A DNA stretch of 64,000 nt from Streptococcus mitis (GTDB taxonomy: Bacteria > Bacillota > Bacilli > Lactobacillales > Streptococcaceae): assembly GCF_002005545.1 (NCBI RefSeq), contig NZ_LBMT01000001.1, positions 1,944,301-2,008,300 on the forward strand, in the 5' to 3' direction. The notes beneath the pieces are model-generated. The model saw only the letters and a list, made by a program, of their open reading frames with translations, was not told the origin of the DNA and searched no databases. A program made the translations under genes and the position numbers. This document shows, in pieces, positions 1 through 9,111 of the stretch; the first letter of the stretch is position 1; every line of letters starts with the position of its first letter.

Positions 1-471
1 AAAGCACTTGCTGGTAAAGCAGAGGTTAGCTACCTTGATTATTCAACCCTTCCTCTCTTCAGCCAAGATTTGGAAGTTCCAACACATCCAGCTGTAGCTG
101 CTGCTCGTGAAGCAGTTCTCGCTGCGGATGCCATCTGGATTTTCTCTCCAGTCTATAACTTCTCTATCCCTGGTACGGTGAAAAACTTGCTTGACTGGCT
201 ATCTCGCGCTCTTGACTTGTCTGATACTCGTGGCGCTTCTGCCCTTCAAGACAAGTTTGTCACCGTATCATCTGTAGCCAATGCAGGTCACGATCAACTT
301 TTCGCTATTTACAAAGACCTCTTGCCATTCATACGTACACAAGTCGTTGGTGACTTTACTGCTGCACGTGTTAACGACTCTGCCTGGGCAGACGGAAAAT
401 TGGTTCTTGAAGAAACAGTCCTAAACTCACTTGAAAAACAAGCTCAAGACTTGGTCGTAGCAATTCAATAA
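1..471 (+). CDS. NAD(P)H-dependent FMN reductase-like flavoprotein, 5'-truncated by the window
   Basis: The frame is open from base 1 and ends with TAA at 469-471, so the N-terminus lies outside the window; 156 residues remain. The segment FSPVYNFSIPGTVKNLLDW matches the FMN-binding loop and following helix of the flavodoxin-like NADPH-dependent FMN reductase family (azoreductase/chromate reductase type). Such cytoplasmic enzymes pass electrons from NAD(P)H through FMN to quinones, nitro or azo compounds; the real substrate cannot be read from sequence. An internal TTG at position 70 is not a credible start because conserved sequence precedes it. A terminator follows at 508. The family is fairly sure, the substrate unknown. 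Confidence 0.8.
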   Translation, partial: KALAGKAEVSYLDYSTLPLFSQDLEVPTHPAVAAAREAVLAADAIWIFSPVYNFSIPGTVKNLLDWLSRALDLSDTRGASALQDKFVTVSSVANAGHDQLFAIYKDLLPFIRTQVVGDFTAARVNDSAWADGKLVLEETVLNSLEKQAQDLVVAIQ

Positions 472-507
472 AAAATAAAGAATTTTTAAAAGTCTAAATC
501 AATTATC

Positions 508-531
508 GCCACCTCATAGGGTGGCTTTTTT
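508..531 (+). terminator. Rho-independent terminator after the flavoprotein gene
   Basis: GCCACC and GGGTGGC form a short GC-rich stem around a TCATA loop, followed by six T. It lies 37 bases after the stop codon. Confidence 0.8.
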
Positions 532-570
532 AGACTCTATCAAGATTCTCAGACAAACATCAGCCATCCA

Positions 571-603
571 AAAAAACCTTGAGCGTTACCACTCAAGGTT
601 TTT
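571..603 (-). terminator. Terminator of the collagen-like surface protein gene, possibly bidirectional
   Basis: CCTTGAG and CTCAAGG form a perfect stem with an A run on the left and a T run on the right, so it can work in both directions. It is about 100 bases beyond the stop codon of the minus-strand gene. Confidence 0.7.
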
Positions 604-706
604 AGCAGTCTTTTCCATCATGGAAAATCGTTCTAAGAATATTCTTTCATTCGATATCTATCACTTATCATCTTCTTTCGAGAAATTAGTGACTGCTTTT
701 GGCTGA

Positions 707-3700
707 TTAATCTTCTTTTCTTCGTCCTACATATAGGCTCAATAGAATACCGCTACCTAAAAGAACAGAGATATAATCAGATTGGCTTCCAGTTTCAGGT
801 AGTTTGTCCCCATGGTTTTCTTTAACTGTAGTTGGTACTACTGGGTTAGCATTTACTGGAGTTGCTGGTTGAGCCGGTGTTGGTACTACTGGTTGTTCTG
901 GAACCGCTGGTACTGGTTTAACCGGTACTTCTGGTGTTGGAACAACTGGAGTTGGTTGTACTGGCACTTCTGGTGTCGGTACATTTGGTTTTGGTTGCGC
1001 TGGCACAGATTTAACCGGTACTTCTGGTGTTGGTTGTGCTGGTACTGTTGGAATATCTAATTCTGGTACCTCTTGTACTTCAGGCATTCCTGGCACACCA
1101 CCGTTAAATTCTGGCAATTCGTAAACTGGTGGTTCTGGCATTGCAAACGTTGGTCTTTCTGGTACATTAGGTGTTGGAGGAACTGGTTTGTCATTTGATG
1201 GTGTTACTGGTTTGTCTTGGCATCCACATTTACCATCTTTGCCGTCTTTACCGTCTTTACCGTCGCGACCATCTCTACCATCTTTTCCATCTTTAACAAC
1301 TGTTTTTGTCACAGTTCCGTCAGAATTGATGATTGTAATTGTATGACTACCATCTCCATTATCTTCAACAGAAACTTTTGGTGATTTACCATCTTTACCG
1401 TCTTTAATCACCATTTCTGTCTTACTTCCATCAGGATTAATGATTGTAACAACGTGAGTGCCATCGTTATTATTTTTAACAGTTACAGTTGGTGAAACGC
1501 CATCTTTGCCATCTTTGATAATAGATTTGTATTCACGACCATCAGAATCAACGATTGTTAATGTGTGAGTTCCGTCTCCGTTATCAACGATGTTCGCTTT
1601 TGGTGTTTTACCATCAAAGATTGTAGTTGTCGTTTCTTTACCATCAGTTCCTATTACCTTAATAGTGTGTGAACCATTGTTGTTATCAATAACTTCAAGT
1701 TTTGGTTCTTTACCATCACGAACTGTAGTTGTTGTAGTTGTACCGTCTGAGTTCACAACTGTGATAGTGTGAGTTCCATCTCCGTTAGCCACAACCTTAG
1801 CAGTTGGTGATTTACCGTCACGAACTGTGGTTTCAGAAACAGTACCATTACCGTTTTCTACACGAATAGTGTAAGTACCATCATGGTTGTCTTTAACAGT
1901 CGCTACTGGTGATTTACCATCTTTAATGATCGTTTCAGTAGTTGTTCCGTCCCCATTTAGAACTGAAATCTTATGAGTTCCATTTTGTTCATCAGTTATC
2001 GTAACTTTTGGTGATTTACCATCATGAACTGTGGTTTCAGTTGTCACACCTTCTGGATTTGTAATAACGATTGTATGACTTCCGTCCCCATTGTCACGAA
2101 CAGATGCGGTTGGAGTACGTCCGTCAACACCGTCACGTCCATTTTTCACAACAAACTCATTCTTAGTTCCGTCTGGGTTTGTAATAGTTACTGTGTGGCT
2201 TCCATCTTGGTTTTCAGTAGTTGTTGCTGTTGCAGCTTTACCGTCTTTACCATCTTTGATAATAGCATTTGTAATATTACCTTCTCCATCTGTCACTTTA
2301 ACAGTGTGAGTTCCATCGTTGTTATCAGTGACTTCAACTTTTGGAGTCTTACCGTCTTTACCATTTTTAACAACAGTTTCTTTTGAGCTTCCATCTGGAT
2401 TTGTTACAGTAATTGTGTGACTTCCATCTGGATTTTCAGTTGTGGTGATAGTAGCTGTTTTCCCATCTTTACCATCTTTAACTTTAGTAGTTGATTCAGA
2501 GCCATCAGGGTTTCTAACAGTAATAGAGTGTGTTCCATCTCCATTATCTGTCATTGTGACAACTGCTGATTTACCATCTGCTCCATTATCACCTTTTTCA
2601 CCTTTTTCACCTTTTAGTCCATCAAGAACTGTTGCAAGTGGTTTTGTATCATCTAATGGTTGACCTGGATTTGTCGGATCTTCTACAAAAATCTTAGTTT
2701 CATTACCTTCTTTTTTAGCAACTAATGATTTACCATCTTTACCGTTTTTAACATTAACAGTAATCGGATCTTTTCCTGGTATTGTAATTGTAATATCAGT
2801 ACTATTTCCATCTGCACCTGGTTTAGCTGTAACTTCTGGACTGTCTCCTTTGGCACCTTGTGGCCCTCTTATATTACCTGTCTTATTCCAAGTTCCATTG
2901 TTTTTCTTATATACATCACCCGTATTGCTATCAATATAAGTATCACCATTTTTACCATCATTTGGAGTTGGAGCAACATTTCCACTTAGAAGTTCACTAC
3001 CATTACGTCCATCTCTACCACGATTGCCGTCTACACCATCATTTCCATCTAAGACATCACGTTCACTTAGTAACTCATCAACACCTGGATCGTAGACATC
3101 ATTGCCATTATTATCATAATAAGCTGTAACGTGTGTCCCTGTTGAAGGATGTTCGTTGGAAATTGGTTGGTTGATTTCATTAGCAGTTTCCTCTTCAGGG
3201 TTATTTCCACTACTTCTAGATACTCTAGCGCTTCTAAATGATTCTACTCCGTGATTAAATGGTTTCAAATCGATTTTTGGTGCACGTCCATCATGTCCAT
3301 CTAAACCATCTCTCACTGTGAATGTTACTGGTTCTTTTCCTGGTGTTGTAAGAGTTACAAGAGTACTGTGACCATCTGCACCACGCTGAGTTATTACTGT
3401 AGGAGTTTGGCCATCATGACCTGCTACTCCTGCTTCACCTTTTTCTCCATCTTGAACAAATACTTTTGTTGGTTGTGAACCATCGTGATTATCGACAGTA
3501 ATCTCTACTCCTTTATGCCCTTCCTCATCTTTACGGATAGCTGTTACCGTTGGTGATTTTCCATCTACACCATCTTTAATGACTGCAAGAGGTTTTTCTG
3601 GGTTCAATGGTTGACCTGGATGAGTTGGATCTTCTTGGTAAACTTTTGTTTCTTTACCTTCTTTTACAGTAATTAATGATTTACCATCTTGTCCGTCTTT

Positions 3701-6700
3701 GACGATGGATGTTTGAACGAGAGTATCAGTTCCTTCTGTATAGTTACCATCGCCATCTTTGTCAATGTAGAAGGTTAGAGTGGTTTGTTTCTTGGCTTCA
3801 TCACGTTCTGCTTTAACTTTCGGTGTTTGGCCATTTTCACCATTTTTAACAACTGTTGTAAGGGCTGGGCGACCTTCTGGCTGCGTAACTGTAATCGTAT
3901 GACTACCATCATGATTGTCTGTCACTGTTACTTCTGGTGTGAAGCCATCTTTTCCGTTCTCACCCTTGTCACCTTTAGGACCTTTGATGTTCCCTGCTGG
4001 TTCCCATGCATTGTTCTTCTTAACGAAGACATCGCCTGTTGCAGTATTAACGAAGCTATCCCCATTTTTGCCATCTGTAGCTTGTGGATCTACTTTTCCA
4101 TTTAGAACTTCTTTACCATCACGTCCTGCTTGTCCATCACGTCCTGCAGCTCCGTCTTGTCCATCTTTCACAATAGAGATTTGAACGAGTGTATCTGTTC
4201 CTTCGGTATAGTTACCATCGCCATCTTTGTCAATATAGAAGGTTAGAGTGGTTTGTTTCTTGGCTTCATCACGTTCTGCTTTAACTTTTGGTGTTTGGCC
4301 ATTTTCTCCATTTTTAACGATAGTTGTAAGAGCTGGACGGCCTTCTGGCTGCGTAACTGTAATCGTATGACTACCATCATGATTGTCTGTCACTGTTACT
4401 TCTGGTGTGAAGCCATCTTTTCCGTTCTCACCCTTGTCACCTTTAGGACCTTTGATGTTCCCTGCTGGTTCCCATTCATTGTTCTTCTTAACGAAGACAT
4501 CACCTGTTGCAGTATTAACGAAGCTATCGCCATCTTTGCCATCTGTAACCTGTGGATCTACTTTTCCATTTAGAACTTCTTTACCATCACGTCCTGCTTG
4601 GCCTGTTGCTCCGTCTTGTCCATCTTTCACAATAGAGGTTTGAACGAGTGTATCTGTTCCTTCGGTATAGTTACCATCGCCATCTTTGTCAATGTAGAAG
4701 GTTAGAGTGGTTTGTTTCTTGGCTTCATCACGTTCTGCTTTAACTTTTGGTGTTTGGCCATTTTCTCCATTTTTAACAACTGTTGTAAGAGCTGGACGAC
4801 CTTCTGGTTGGGTAATGGTAATCGTATGGCTACCATCATGATTGTCTATCACTGTTACTTCTGGTGTGAAGCCATCTTTTCCGTTCTCACCCTTGTCACC
4901 TTTAGGACCTTTGATGTTCCCTGCTGGTTCCCATGCATTGTTCTTCTTAACGAAGACATCGCCTGTTGCAGTATTAACGAAGCTATCTCCATCTTTGCCA
5001 TCTGTAGCCTGTGGATCTACTTTCCCATTTAGAACTTCTTTACCATCACGACCTGCTTGACCTACAGCTCCATCTTGTCCATCTTTCACAATAGAGGTTT
5101 GAACGAGAGTATCTGTTCCTTCTGTATAGTTACCATCGCCATCTTTGTCAATGTAGAAAGTTAGAGTGGTTTGTTTCTTAGCTTCATCACGTTCTGCTTT
5201 AACTTTTGGTGTTTGGCCATTTTCTCCATTTTTAACAACTGTTGTAAGAGCTGGGCGGCCTTCTCGCTGTGTAACTGTAATCGTATGACTACCATCATGA
5301 TTGTCTGTCACTGTTACTTCTGGTGTGAAGCCATCTTTTCCGTTCTCTCCCTTGTCACCTTTAGGACCTTTGATATTGCCTGCTGGTTCCCATGCATTGT
5401 TCTTCTTAACGAAGACATCGCCTGTTGCAGTATTAACGAAGCTATCTCCATCTTTGCCATCTGTAGCCTGTGGATCTACTTTCCCATTTAGAACTTCTTT
5501 ACCATCACGACCTGCTTGACCTACAGCTCCATCTTGTCCATCTTTCACAATAGAGGTTTGAACGAGAGTATCTGTTCCTTCTGTATAGTTACCATCGCCA
5601 TCTTTGTCAATGTAGAAAGTTAGAGTAGTTTGTTTTTTAGCTTCATCACGAACAGCTTTGACTTTTGGTGTTTGGCCATTTTCTCCATTTTTAACGATTG
5701 TTGTAAGAGCTGGACGTCCTTCTGGTTGGGTGATAGTAATGGTGTGTGTGCCATCATGGTTGTCTGTCACTGTTACTTCTGGTGTGAAGCCATCACGACC
5801 ATTTTCTCCCTTGTCACCTTTAGGACCTTTGATGTTGCCTGCTTGCTCCCAGGCATTGTTTTTCTTAACGAAGACATCGCCTGTTACAGTATTAACGAAG
5901 CTATCTCCATCTTTACCGTCTGTAGCTTGTGGATCTACTTTTCCATTTAGAACTTCTTTACCATCACGTCCTGCTTGTCCATCACGTCCTGCAGCTCCGT
6001 CTTGTCCATCTTTCACAATAGAGGTTTGAACGAGAGTATCAGTTCCTTCTGTATAATTACCATCGCCATCTTTGTCAATGTAGAAGGTTAGAGTGGTTTG
6101 TTTCTTGGCCTCATCACGTTCTGCTTTAACTTTTGGTGTTTGGCCGTCTACTCCGTTTCTTCCATCTGTCCCATTATATACCTCTTTTGTATTGAGTACC
6201 GTATCGCCTTCATCAAATTCATCATTATTGTTTTTATCATCATAAACCGTGATTCGAATTCCTGAACGACTTGATACGCTTGTTGTTCCTGCAGATTTTG
6301 CTATATCTTCTACTTTAATTTTCGGAGCTCTACCATCCTTACCATTTTCACCTTTTTGACCTTGTTCTCCTTGCGGACCTCTAAGGTTACCGATTTTTCC
6401 CCAAGCTCCATCTCTTTTTTTATACACATCTCCTGTTGTGGCATCAATGTATGTATCACCATCTTTACCATCTTCTGGCGTTGGAGCAATAATTCCACTT
6501 AATAATTCAGCTCCTCTTGCAGCATCTTTACCATCATTACCATTCTCTCCTTTTGGAGCGGGAGGAATTACAGTACTTGATATTAATTCGTCACCTTCAT
6601 CAAATACACCATTGTGATTATTATCATAGTATGCTTTTATTTCGGTCCCCGCATATTCACCTGATGCTGGTTGAGTTGATGCTGGTTGAGTTGGTGTTTC

Positions 6701-7273
6701 ATCAGGATTATTTCCTGCCTCTCGTCTTCTTCTTGCACTGCGGAAACCACTATAACCAGTTTCCAAATCTTCCTTACGAATCGCTGAATTTTGACGATCA
6801 TCTGAAAGGCTATGTTCAGGTTTAAAGATTTCATTAGTTGTTTCTGTAGCAGAAGTCGCTTCTACTTTCGCAGGTACATTAGTTGCTAAAATGCTACTAT
6901 CAAGAGCTGAACGATCAGCCATTGTTGCATCTTCTTTTGCTTCTTCAACTTTTTCTGCTGGTGCTTTAGCATCATCAAATTTAGTTGGAGTTACTTCTAC
7001 TGGATTAGCAACAGTTGGAGCTGCGTAAGTTGTTTCTTTTTTAGGTGTAGATACTTCGGCTGGTTTAGTAGCTTCTTCTCCCTTATCAATAAAAACTTTA
7101 CTTACTACTGCTGAATTTTTTTCTTCTGCTTGTACAGAATGGACATTAGTAGCTATCCCTAAAATCAAAGCTGTTCCCAATAAAACACTCGCCGCACCAA
7201 AATGATACTTACGAATAGAGAAACGTTGTTGCATTTTATACCAGTCAAATGATTTTCTTTGTGCTTGTTTCAT
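707..7273 (-). CDS. pclA: Giant collagen-like LPxTG wall-anchored surface protein (PclA type)
   Basis: A 2188-residue protein expected to stand on the cell wall; PclA of pneumococcus is reported to support adherence and invasion. Seen in order: Y-SIRK-type signal peptide (FSIRKYHFGAASVLLG, residues 18-33; likely cleavage after A49), a charged spacer, a module with FRSAR and an EF-hand-like loop, five to six near-identical 153-156-residue repeats holding GxY collagen-like stretches such as GPKGDKGENGKDG, a second copy of the FRSAR/EF-hand module near residue 1345, then many ~28-31-residue repeats (DNxDGTHTITVxNxDG), a CxC motif near residue 2017, a proline-rich wall span, and LPETG at 2158 with hydrophobic segment and RRKED tail. 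The start has AGAGGT upstream. The neighbour is a divergent Mga-type regulator, as known for pclA. Repeat number is probably strain-variable. The name rests on architecture and context. Confidence 0.88.
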   Translation of the reverse strand: MKQAQRKSFDWYKMQQRFSIRKYHFGAASVLLGTALILGIATNVHSVQAEEKNSAVVSKVFIDKGEEATKPAEVSTPKKETTYAAPTVANPVEVTPTKFDDAKAPAEKVEEAKEDATMADRSALDSSILATNVPAKVEATSATETTNEIFKPEHSLSDDRQNSAIRKEDLETGYSGFRSARRRREAGNNPDETPTQPASTQPASGEYAGTEIKAYYDNNHNGVFDEGDELISSTVIPPAPKGENGNDGKDAARGAELLSGIIAPTPEDGKDGDTYIDATTGDVYKKRDGAWGKIGNLRGPQGEQGQKGENGKDGRAPKIKVEDIAKSAGTTSVSSRSGIRITVYDDKNNNDEFDEGDTVLNTKEVYNGTDGRNGVDGQTPKVKAERDEAKKQTTLTFYIDKDGDGNYTEGTDTLVQTSIVKDGQDGAAGRDGQAGRDGKEVLNGKVDPQATDGKDGDSFVNTVTGDVFVKKNNAWEQAGNIKGPKGDKGENGRDGFTPEVTVTDNHDGTHTITITQPEGRPALTTIVKNGENGQTPKVKAVRDEAKKQTTLTFYIDKDGDGNYTEGTDTLVQTSIVKDGQDGAVGQAGRDGKEVLNGKVDPQATDGKDGDSFVNTATGDVFVKKNNAWEPAGNIKGPKGDKGENGKDGFTPEVTVTDNHDGSHTITVTQREGRPALTTVVKNGENGQTPKVKAERDEAKKQTTLTFYIDKDGDGNYTEGTDTLVQTSIVKDGQDGAVGQAGRDGKEVLNGKVDPQATDGKDGDSFVNTATGDVFVKKNNAWEPAGNIKGPKGDKGENGKDGFTPEVTVIDNHDGSHTITITQPEGRPALTTVVKNGENGQTPKVKAERDEAKKQTTLTFYIDKDGDGNYTEGTDTLVQTSIVKDGQDGATGQAGRDGKEVLNGKVDPQVTDGKDGDSFVNTATGDVFVKKNNEWEPAGNIKGPKGDKGENGKDGFTPEVTVTDNHDGSHTITVTQPEGRPALTTIVKNGENGQTPKVKAERDEAKKQTTLTFYIDKDGDGNYTEGTDTLVQISIVKDGQDGAAGRDGQAGRDGKEVLNGKVDPQATDGKNGDSFVNTATGDVFVKKNNAWEPAGNIKGPKGDKGENGKDGFTPEVTVTDNHDGSHTITVTQPEGRPALTTVVKNGENGQTPKVKAERDEAKKQTTLTFYIDKDGDGNYTEGTDTLVQTSIVKDGQDGKSLITVKEGKETKVYQEDPTHPGQPLNPEKPLAVIKDGVDGKSPTVTAIRKDEEGHKGVEITVDNHDGSQPTKVFVQDGEKGEAGVAGHDGQTPTVITQRGADGHSTLVTLTTPGKEPVTFTVRDGLDGHDGRAPKIDLKPFNHGVESFRSARVSRSSGNNPEEETANEINQPISNEHPSTGTHVTAYYDNNGNDVYDPGVDELLSERDVLDGNDGVDGNRGRDGRNGSELLSGNVAPTPNDGKNGDTYIDSNTGDVYKKNNGTWNKTGNIRGPQGAKGDSPEVTAKPGADGNSTDITITIPGKDPITVNVKNGKDGKSLVAKKEGNETKIFVEDPTNPGQPLDDTKPLATVLDGLKGEKGEKGDNGADGKSAVVTMTDNGDGTHSITVRNPDGSESTTKVKDGKDGKTATITTTENPDGSHTITVTNPDGSSKETVVKNGKDGKTPKVEVTDNNDGTHTVKVTDGEGNITNAIIKDGKDGKAATATTTENQDGSHTVTITNPDGTKNEFVVKNGRDGVDGRTPTASVRDNGDGSHTIVITNPEGVTTETTVHDGKSPKVTITDEQNGTHKISVLNGDGTTTETIIKDGKSPVATVKDNHDGTYTIRVENGNGTVSETTVRDGKSPTAKVVANGDGTHTITVVNSDGTTTTTTVRDGKEPKLEVIDNNNGSHTIKVIGTDGKETTTTIFDGKTPKANIVDNGDGTHTLTIVDSDGREYKSIIKDGKDGVSPTVTVKNNNDGTHVVTIINPDGSKTEMVIKDGKDGKSPKVSVEDNGDGSHTITIINSDGTVTKTVVKDGKDGRDGRDGKDGKDGKDGKCGCQDKPVTPSNDKPVPPTPNVPERPTFAMPEPPVYELPEFNGGVPGMPEVQEVPELDIPTVPAQPTPEVPVKSVPAQPKPNVPTPEVPVQPTPVVPTPEVPVKPVPAVPEQPVVPTPAQPATPVNANPVVPTTVKENHGDKLPETGSQSDYISVLLGSGILLSLYVGRRKED
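1290..2600 (-). repeat. Short diverged repeats of about 84-93 bp in the 3' half of pclA
   Basis: A unit coding roughly DGKxPxVxVxDNxDGTHTITVxNxDGTxTxTxV recurs more than a dozen times with spacings near 84-93 bases. Copies are much more diverged than the 459-bp array, so this region is probably older. Confidence 0.85.
3700..6150 (-). repeat. Tandem 459/468-bp repeats inside pclA
   Basis: The same landmark (the codons around residues ERDEAKKQTTLTFY) recurs at 3785, 4253, 4712, 5171, 5630 and 6098, giving spacings of 468, 459, 459, 459 and 468 bases. The two longer units carry a nine-base insertion (extra GRDGQA-type residues). Units differ by few substitutions, pointing to recent duplication or homogenisation. 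The reading frame stays open throughout. Confidence 0.95.
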
Positions 7274-7373
7274 ATTTCTTACCTCTTTATCATTTTATAG
7301 TATATAATTTACATCTAATTTTTAGATATTTCAATATAGTTACCACAATCACTGTATCCTGTTTTTTCCCTCT

Positions 7374-7429
7374 AGATTCACTTAATTTGTTCTATTTTAT
7401 ATGAACGGTTCAAACAATAAAGTGAATCT
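7374..7429. promoter_or_regulatory. Palindromic site between pclA and the Mga-type regulator
   Basis: AGATTCACTT at 7374-7383 is repeated as its exact complement AAGTGAATCT at 7420-7429; inside lie GTTC and GAAC half-sites. It sits in the 303-base divergent gap 7274-7576, which holds no gene. A second AT-rich dyad (ATCTAA / TTAGAT) lies at 7313-7327, near the pclA start. Operator function is inferred. Confidence 0.4.
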
Positions 7430-7547
7430 CAAATTTTGGTACGAAGAATACAAAAAAATAATAGTTTGTATTTTTTAGACAAATCGGACACAGATAAATC
7501 CACTTACTATACATATCAATATTTGCATTTTTCCCTATTTAATGTGA

Positions 7548-7577
7548 TATAATATCCTTAGGAGGTATAAAAACGTA
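7548..7577 (+). promoter_or_regulatory. Extended -10 promoter and close ribosome site of the Mga-type regulator
   Basis: TGTGATATAAT puts an extended -10 (TATAAT 7548-7553) only 23 bases before the ATG. The AGGAGG at 7560-7565 would lie at the very start of the transcript, implying a leader of about 17 bases. Confidence 0.6.
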
Positions 7578-9061
7578 TGAGATCCCTATTATCTACAAAA
7601 GAACAACGGCAATTACGACTAATGGAAATACTCATTCACAAACGGAAATGGCTTCGTCTACATGAATTAGCCCATACCTTAGACTGTACCGAACGCATCT
7701 TAAAAAATGATCTAAATGAGTTGCGCTCATCCTTTCCGGATATCGATATCCAATCCTCTGTCAACGGTATTATGATTGATCTCGATTTTAAATCCAGTGT
7801 AGAAGATGTTTATCATCATTTCCTTACTCATTCACAATCCTTCCAATTACTAGAATATATGTTTTACAATGAAGGATTACCTATTTATCGAACAGTTGAA
7901 AACCTTCACACAAGTAATGCCAATCTATATAGACTAGGAAATCGAATTACACAAATCCTATCAAAGCAATTTCAAATTGAACTAGCTTTTACACCAGCCT
8001 CTATCAAAGGAAATGAAATTGATATTCGCTATTTTTATGCCCAATACTTTTCTGAGCGATGCTATTTTTTAGATTGGCCCTTCCCAGATATTTCTGAAGA
8101 AGTCTTAACAGAGTTCGCCGACTACTTCTATAAAATTACAAATTATCCAATGCGATTCTCTATTTATAGAATGTACAAGTTAATGGTGGCAATTAGCATC
8201 CATCGTGTCAGGAATGGTCATTTCATCGACCTACCCAATCATTTTTTCCAAGACTATTATCCTATTTTGATGAATTTCCCAAATTTTGAGGAGACACTTG
8301 CTTATTTCTCTAAACAGTTTGGCTTCGAAATGACACCTGATATAATCGCACAAATTTTTATTTCCTTTATTCAAAGTAACATTTTCTTAGATCCTCAAGA
8401 ATTCTTCAACTCTTTAGAAGAGAACAGTGAAGCAAGATACTCTTACCAATTACTTAGTCAAATATTAGAACGCCTGTCAAAACAATATAAGATTACTTTT
8501 GCCAACCACGATGAACTTATTTGGCATTTACATAACACTGCTTTCTTTGAAAGACAGGAAATCTTTTCTACCCCAATCTTATTTGAACAAAAAGCATTGA
8601 CTATTAAAAAATTCGAAGTTTACTTCCCAGACTTTATGGGGAGTGCGCGTCAAGAACTGGCTCAATACCGTCAAGCAATTGGACAGCATGACCATCCTGA
8701 ACAGTTGGAACACTTGATGTACACTATCTTAACCCATGCTGAAAACCTCTCTACTCAGTTGTTAGAAAATCGACCACCTATCAAGGTTTTGATTATCAGT
8801 AACTTTGACCATGCTATATCCCTTACCTTTGTTGATATGCTTTCCTATTACTGTAATAACCGCTTTACCTTCGATACTTGGGATGAATTGGAAACAAATC
8901 CTGAGATTTTAAATCAGACAGGTTATGATATCATCGTGTCTAATTTCTATATTCCAGGAATTACCAAGAAGTTTATTTGTCAAAATCATCTGTCAATTAT
9001 GGATTTAGTTAATCACCTCAACACCTTATCAAATGAGATTCATTTGTCCAATACTTTATAA
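7577..9061 (+). CDS. Mga-family stand-alone transcriptional regulator
   Basis: A 494-residue cytoplasmic regulator. The N-terminus (residues ~10-70) has the paired helix-turn-helix layout of Mga/RofA proteins (LMEILIHKRKWLRLHELAH... then CTERILKNDLNELRSSFP), the long middle is PRD/Mga-like and mostly helical, and the C-terminus (from ~395, IKVLIISNFDHAISL) resembles a PTS EIIB-like fold. Length is normal for the family. In streptococci these proteins activate adjacent adhesin genes, and this one is transcribed away from the collagen-like gene, so pclA is the obvious target; that link is inferred from position. Pneumococcal literature calls a pclA neighbour of this kind mgrA2-like, but I do not assign a symbol. 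A terminator follows directly. Confidence 0.87.
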   Translation: MRSLLSTKEQRQLRLMEILIHKRKWLRLHELAHTLDCTERILKNDLNELRSSFPDIDIQSSVNGIMIDLDFKSSVEDVYHHFLTHSQSFQLLEYMFYNEGLPIYRTVENLHTSNANLYRLGNRITQILSKQFQIELAFTPASIKGNEIDIRYFYAQYFSERCYFLDWPFPDISEEVLTEFADYFYKITNYPMRFSIYRMYKLMVAISIHRVRNGHFIDLPNHFFQDYYPILMNFPNFEETLAYFSKQFGFEMTPDIIAQIFISFIQSNIFLDPQEFFNSLEENSEARYSYQLLSQILERLSKQYKITFANHDELIWHLHNTAFFERQEIFSTPILFEQKALTIKKFEVYFPDFMGSARQELAQYRQAIGQHDHPEQLEHLMYTILTHAENLSTQLLENRPPIKVLIISNFDHAISLTFVDMLSYYCNNRFTFDTWDELETNPEILNQTGYDIIVSNFYIPGITKKFICQNHLSIMDLVNHLNTLSNEIHLSNTL

Positions 9062-9066
9062 GCTAG

Positions 9067-9097
9067 AAAAAAGTCAGCATAATCCTGCTGACTTTTT
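9067..9097. terminator. Bidirectional terminator between the regulator and yaaA
   Basis: AAAAAGTCAGCA and TGCTGACTTTTT form a perfect hairpin with A and T runs on its two sides, between convergent genes. Confidence 0.88.
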
Positions 9098-9111
9098 CTC
9101 TTATCTGATTT

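Noticed and set aside
812..1060. Trp/Tyr/Cys-rich frame opposite the proline-rich wall span of pclA
   Set aside because: Pure antisense of Pro/Val/Thr codons; no ribosome site.
3785..6029. Several plus-strand reading frames of 72-123 codons opposite the pclA repeats
   Set aside because: They recur with the 459-base period, lack ribosome sites and are Phe/Ser/Leu-rich antisense shadows of the collagen-like codons.
3700..6150. Regular repeats considered as a CRISPR array
   Set aside because: The period is 459/468 bases, both 'repeat' and 'spacer' parts are conserved, and the frame stays open; it is a protein repeat.
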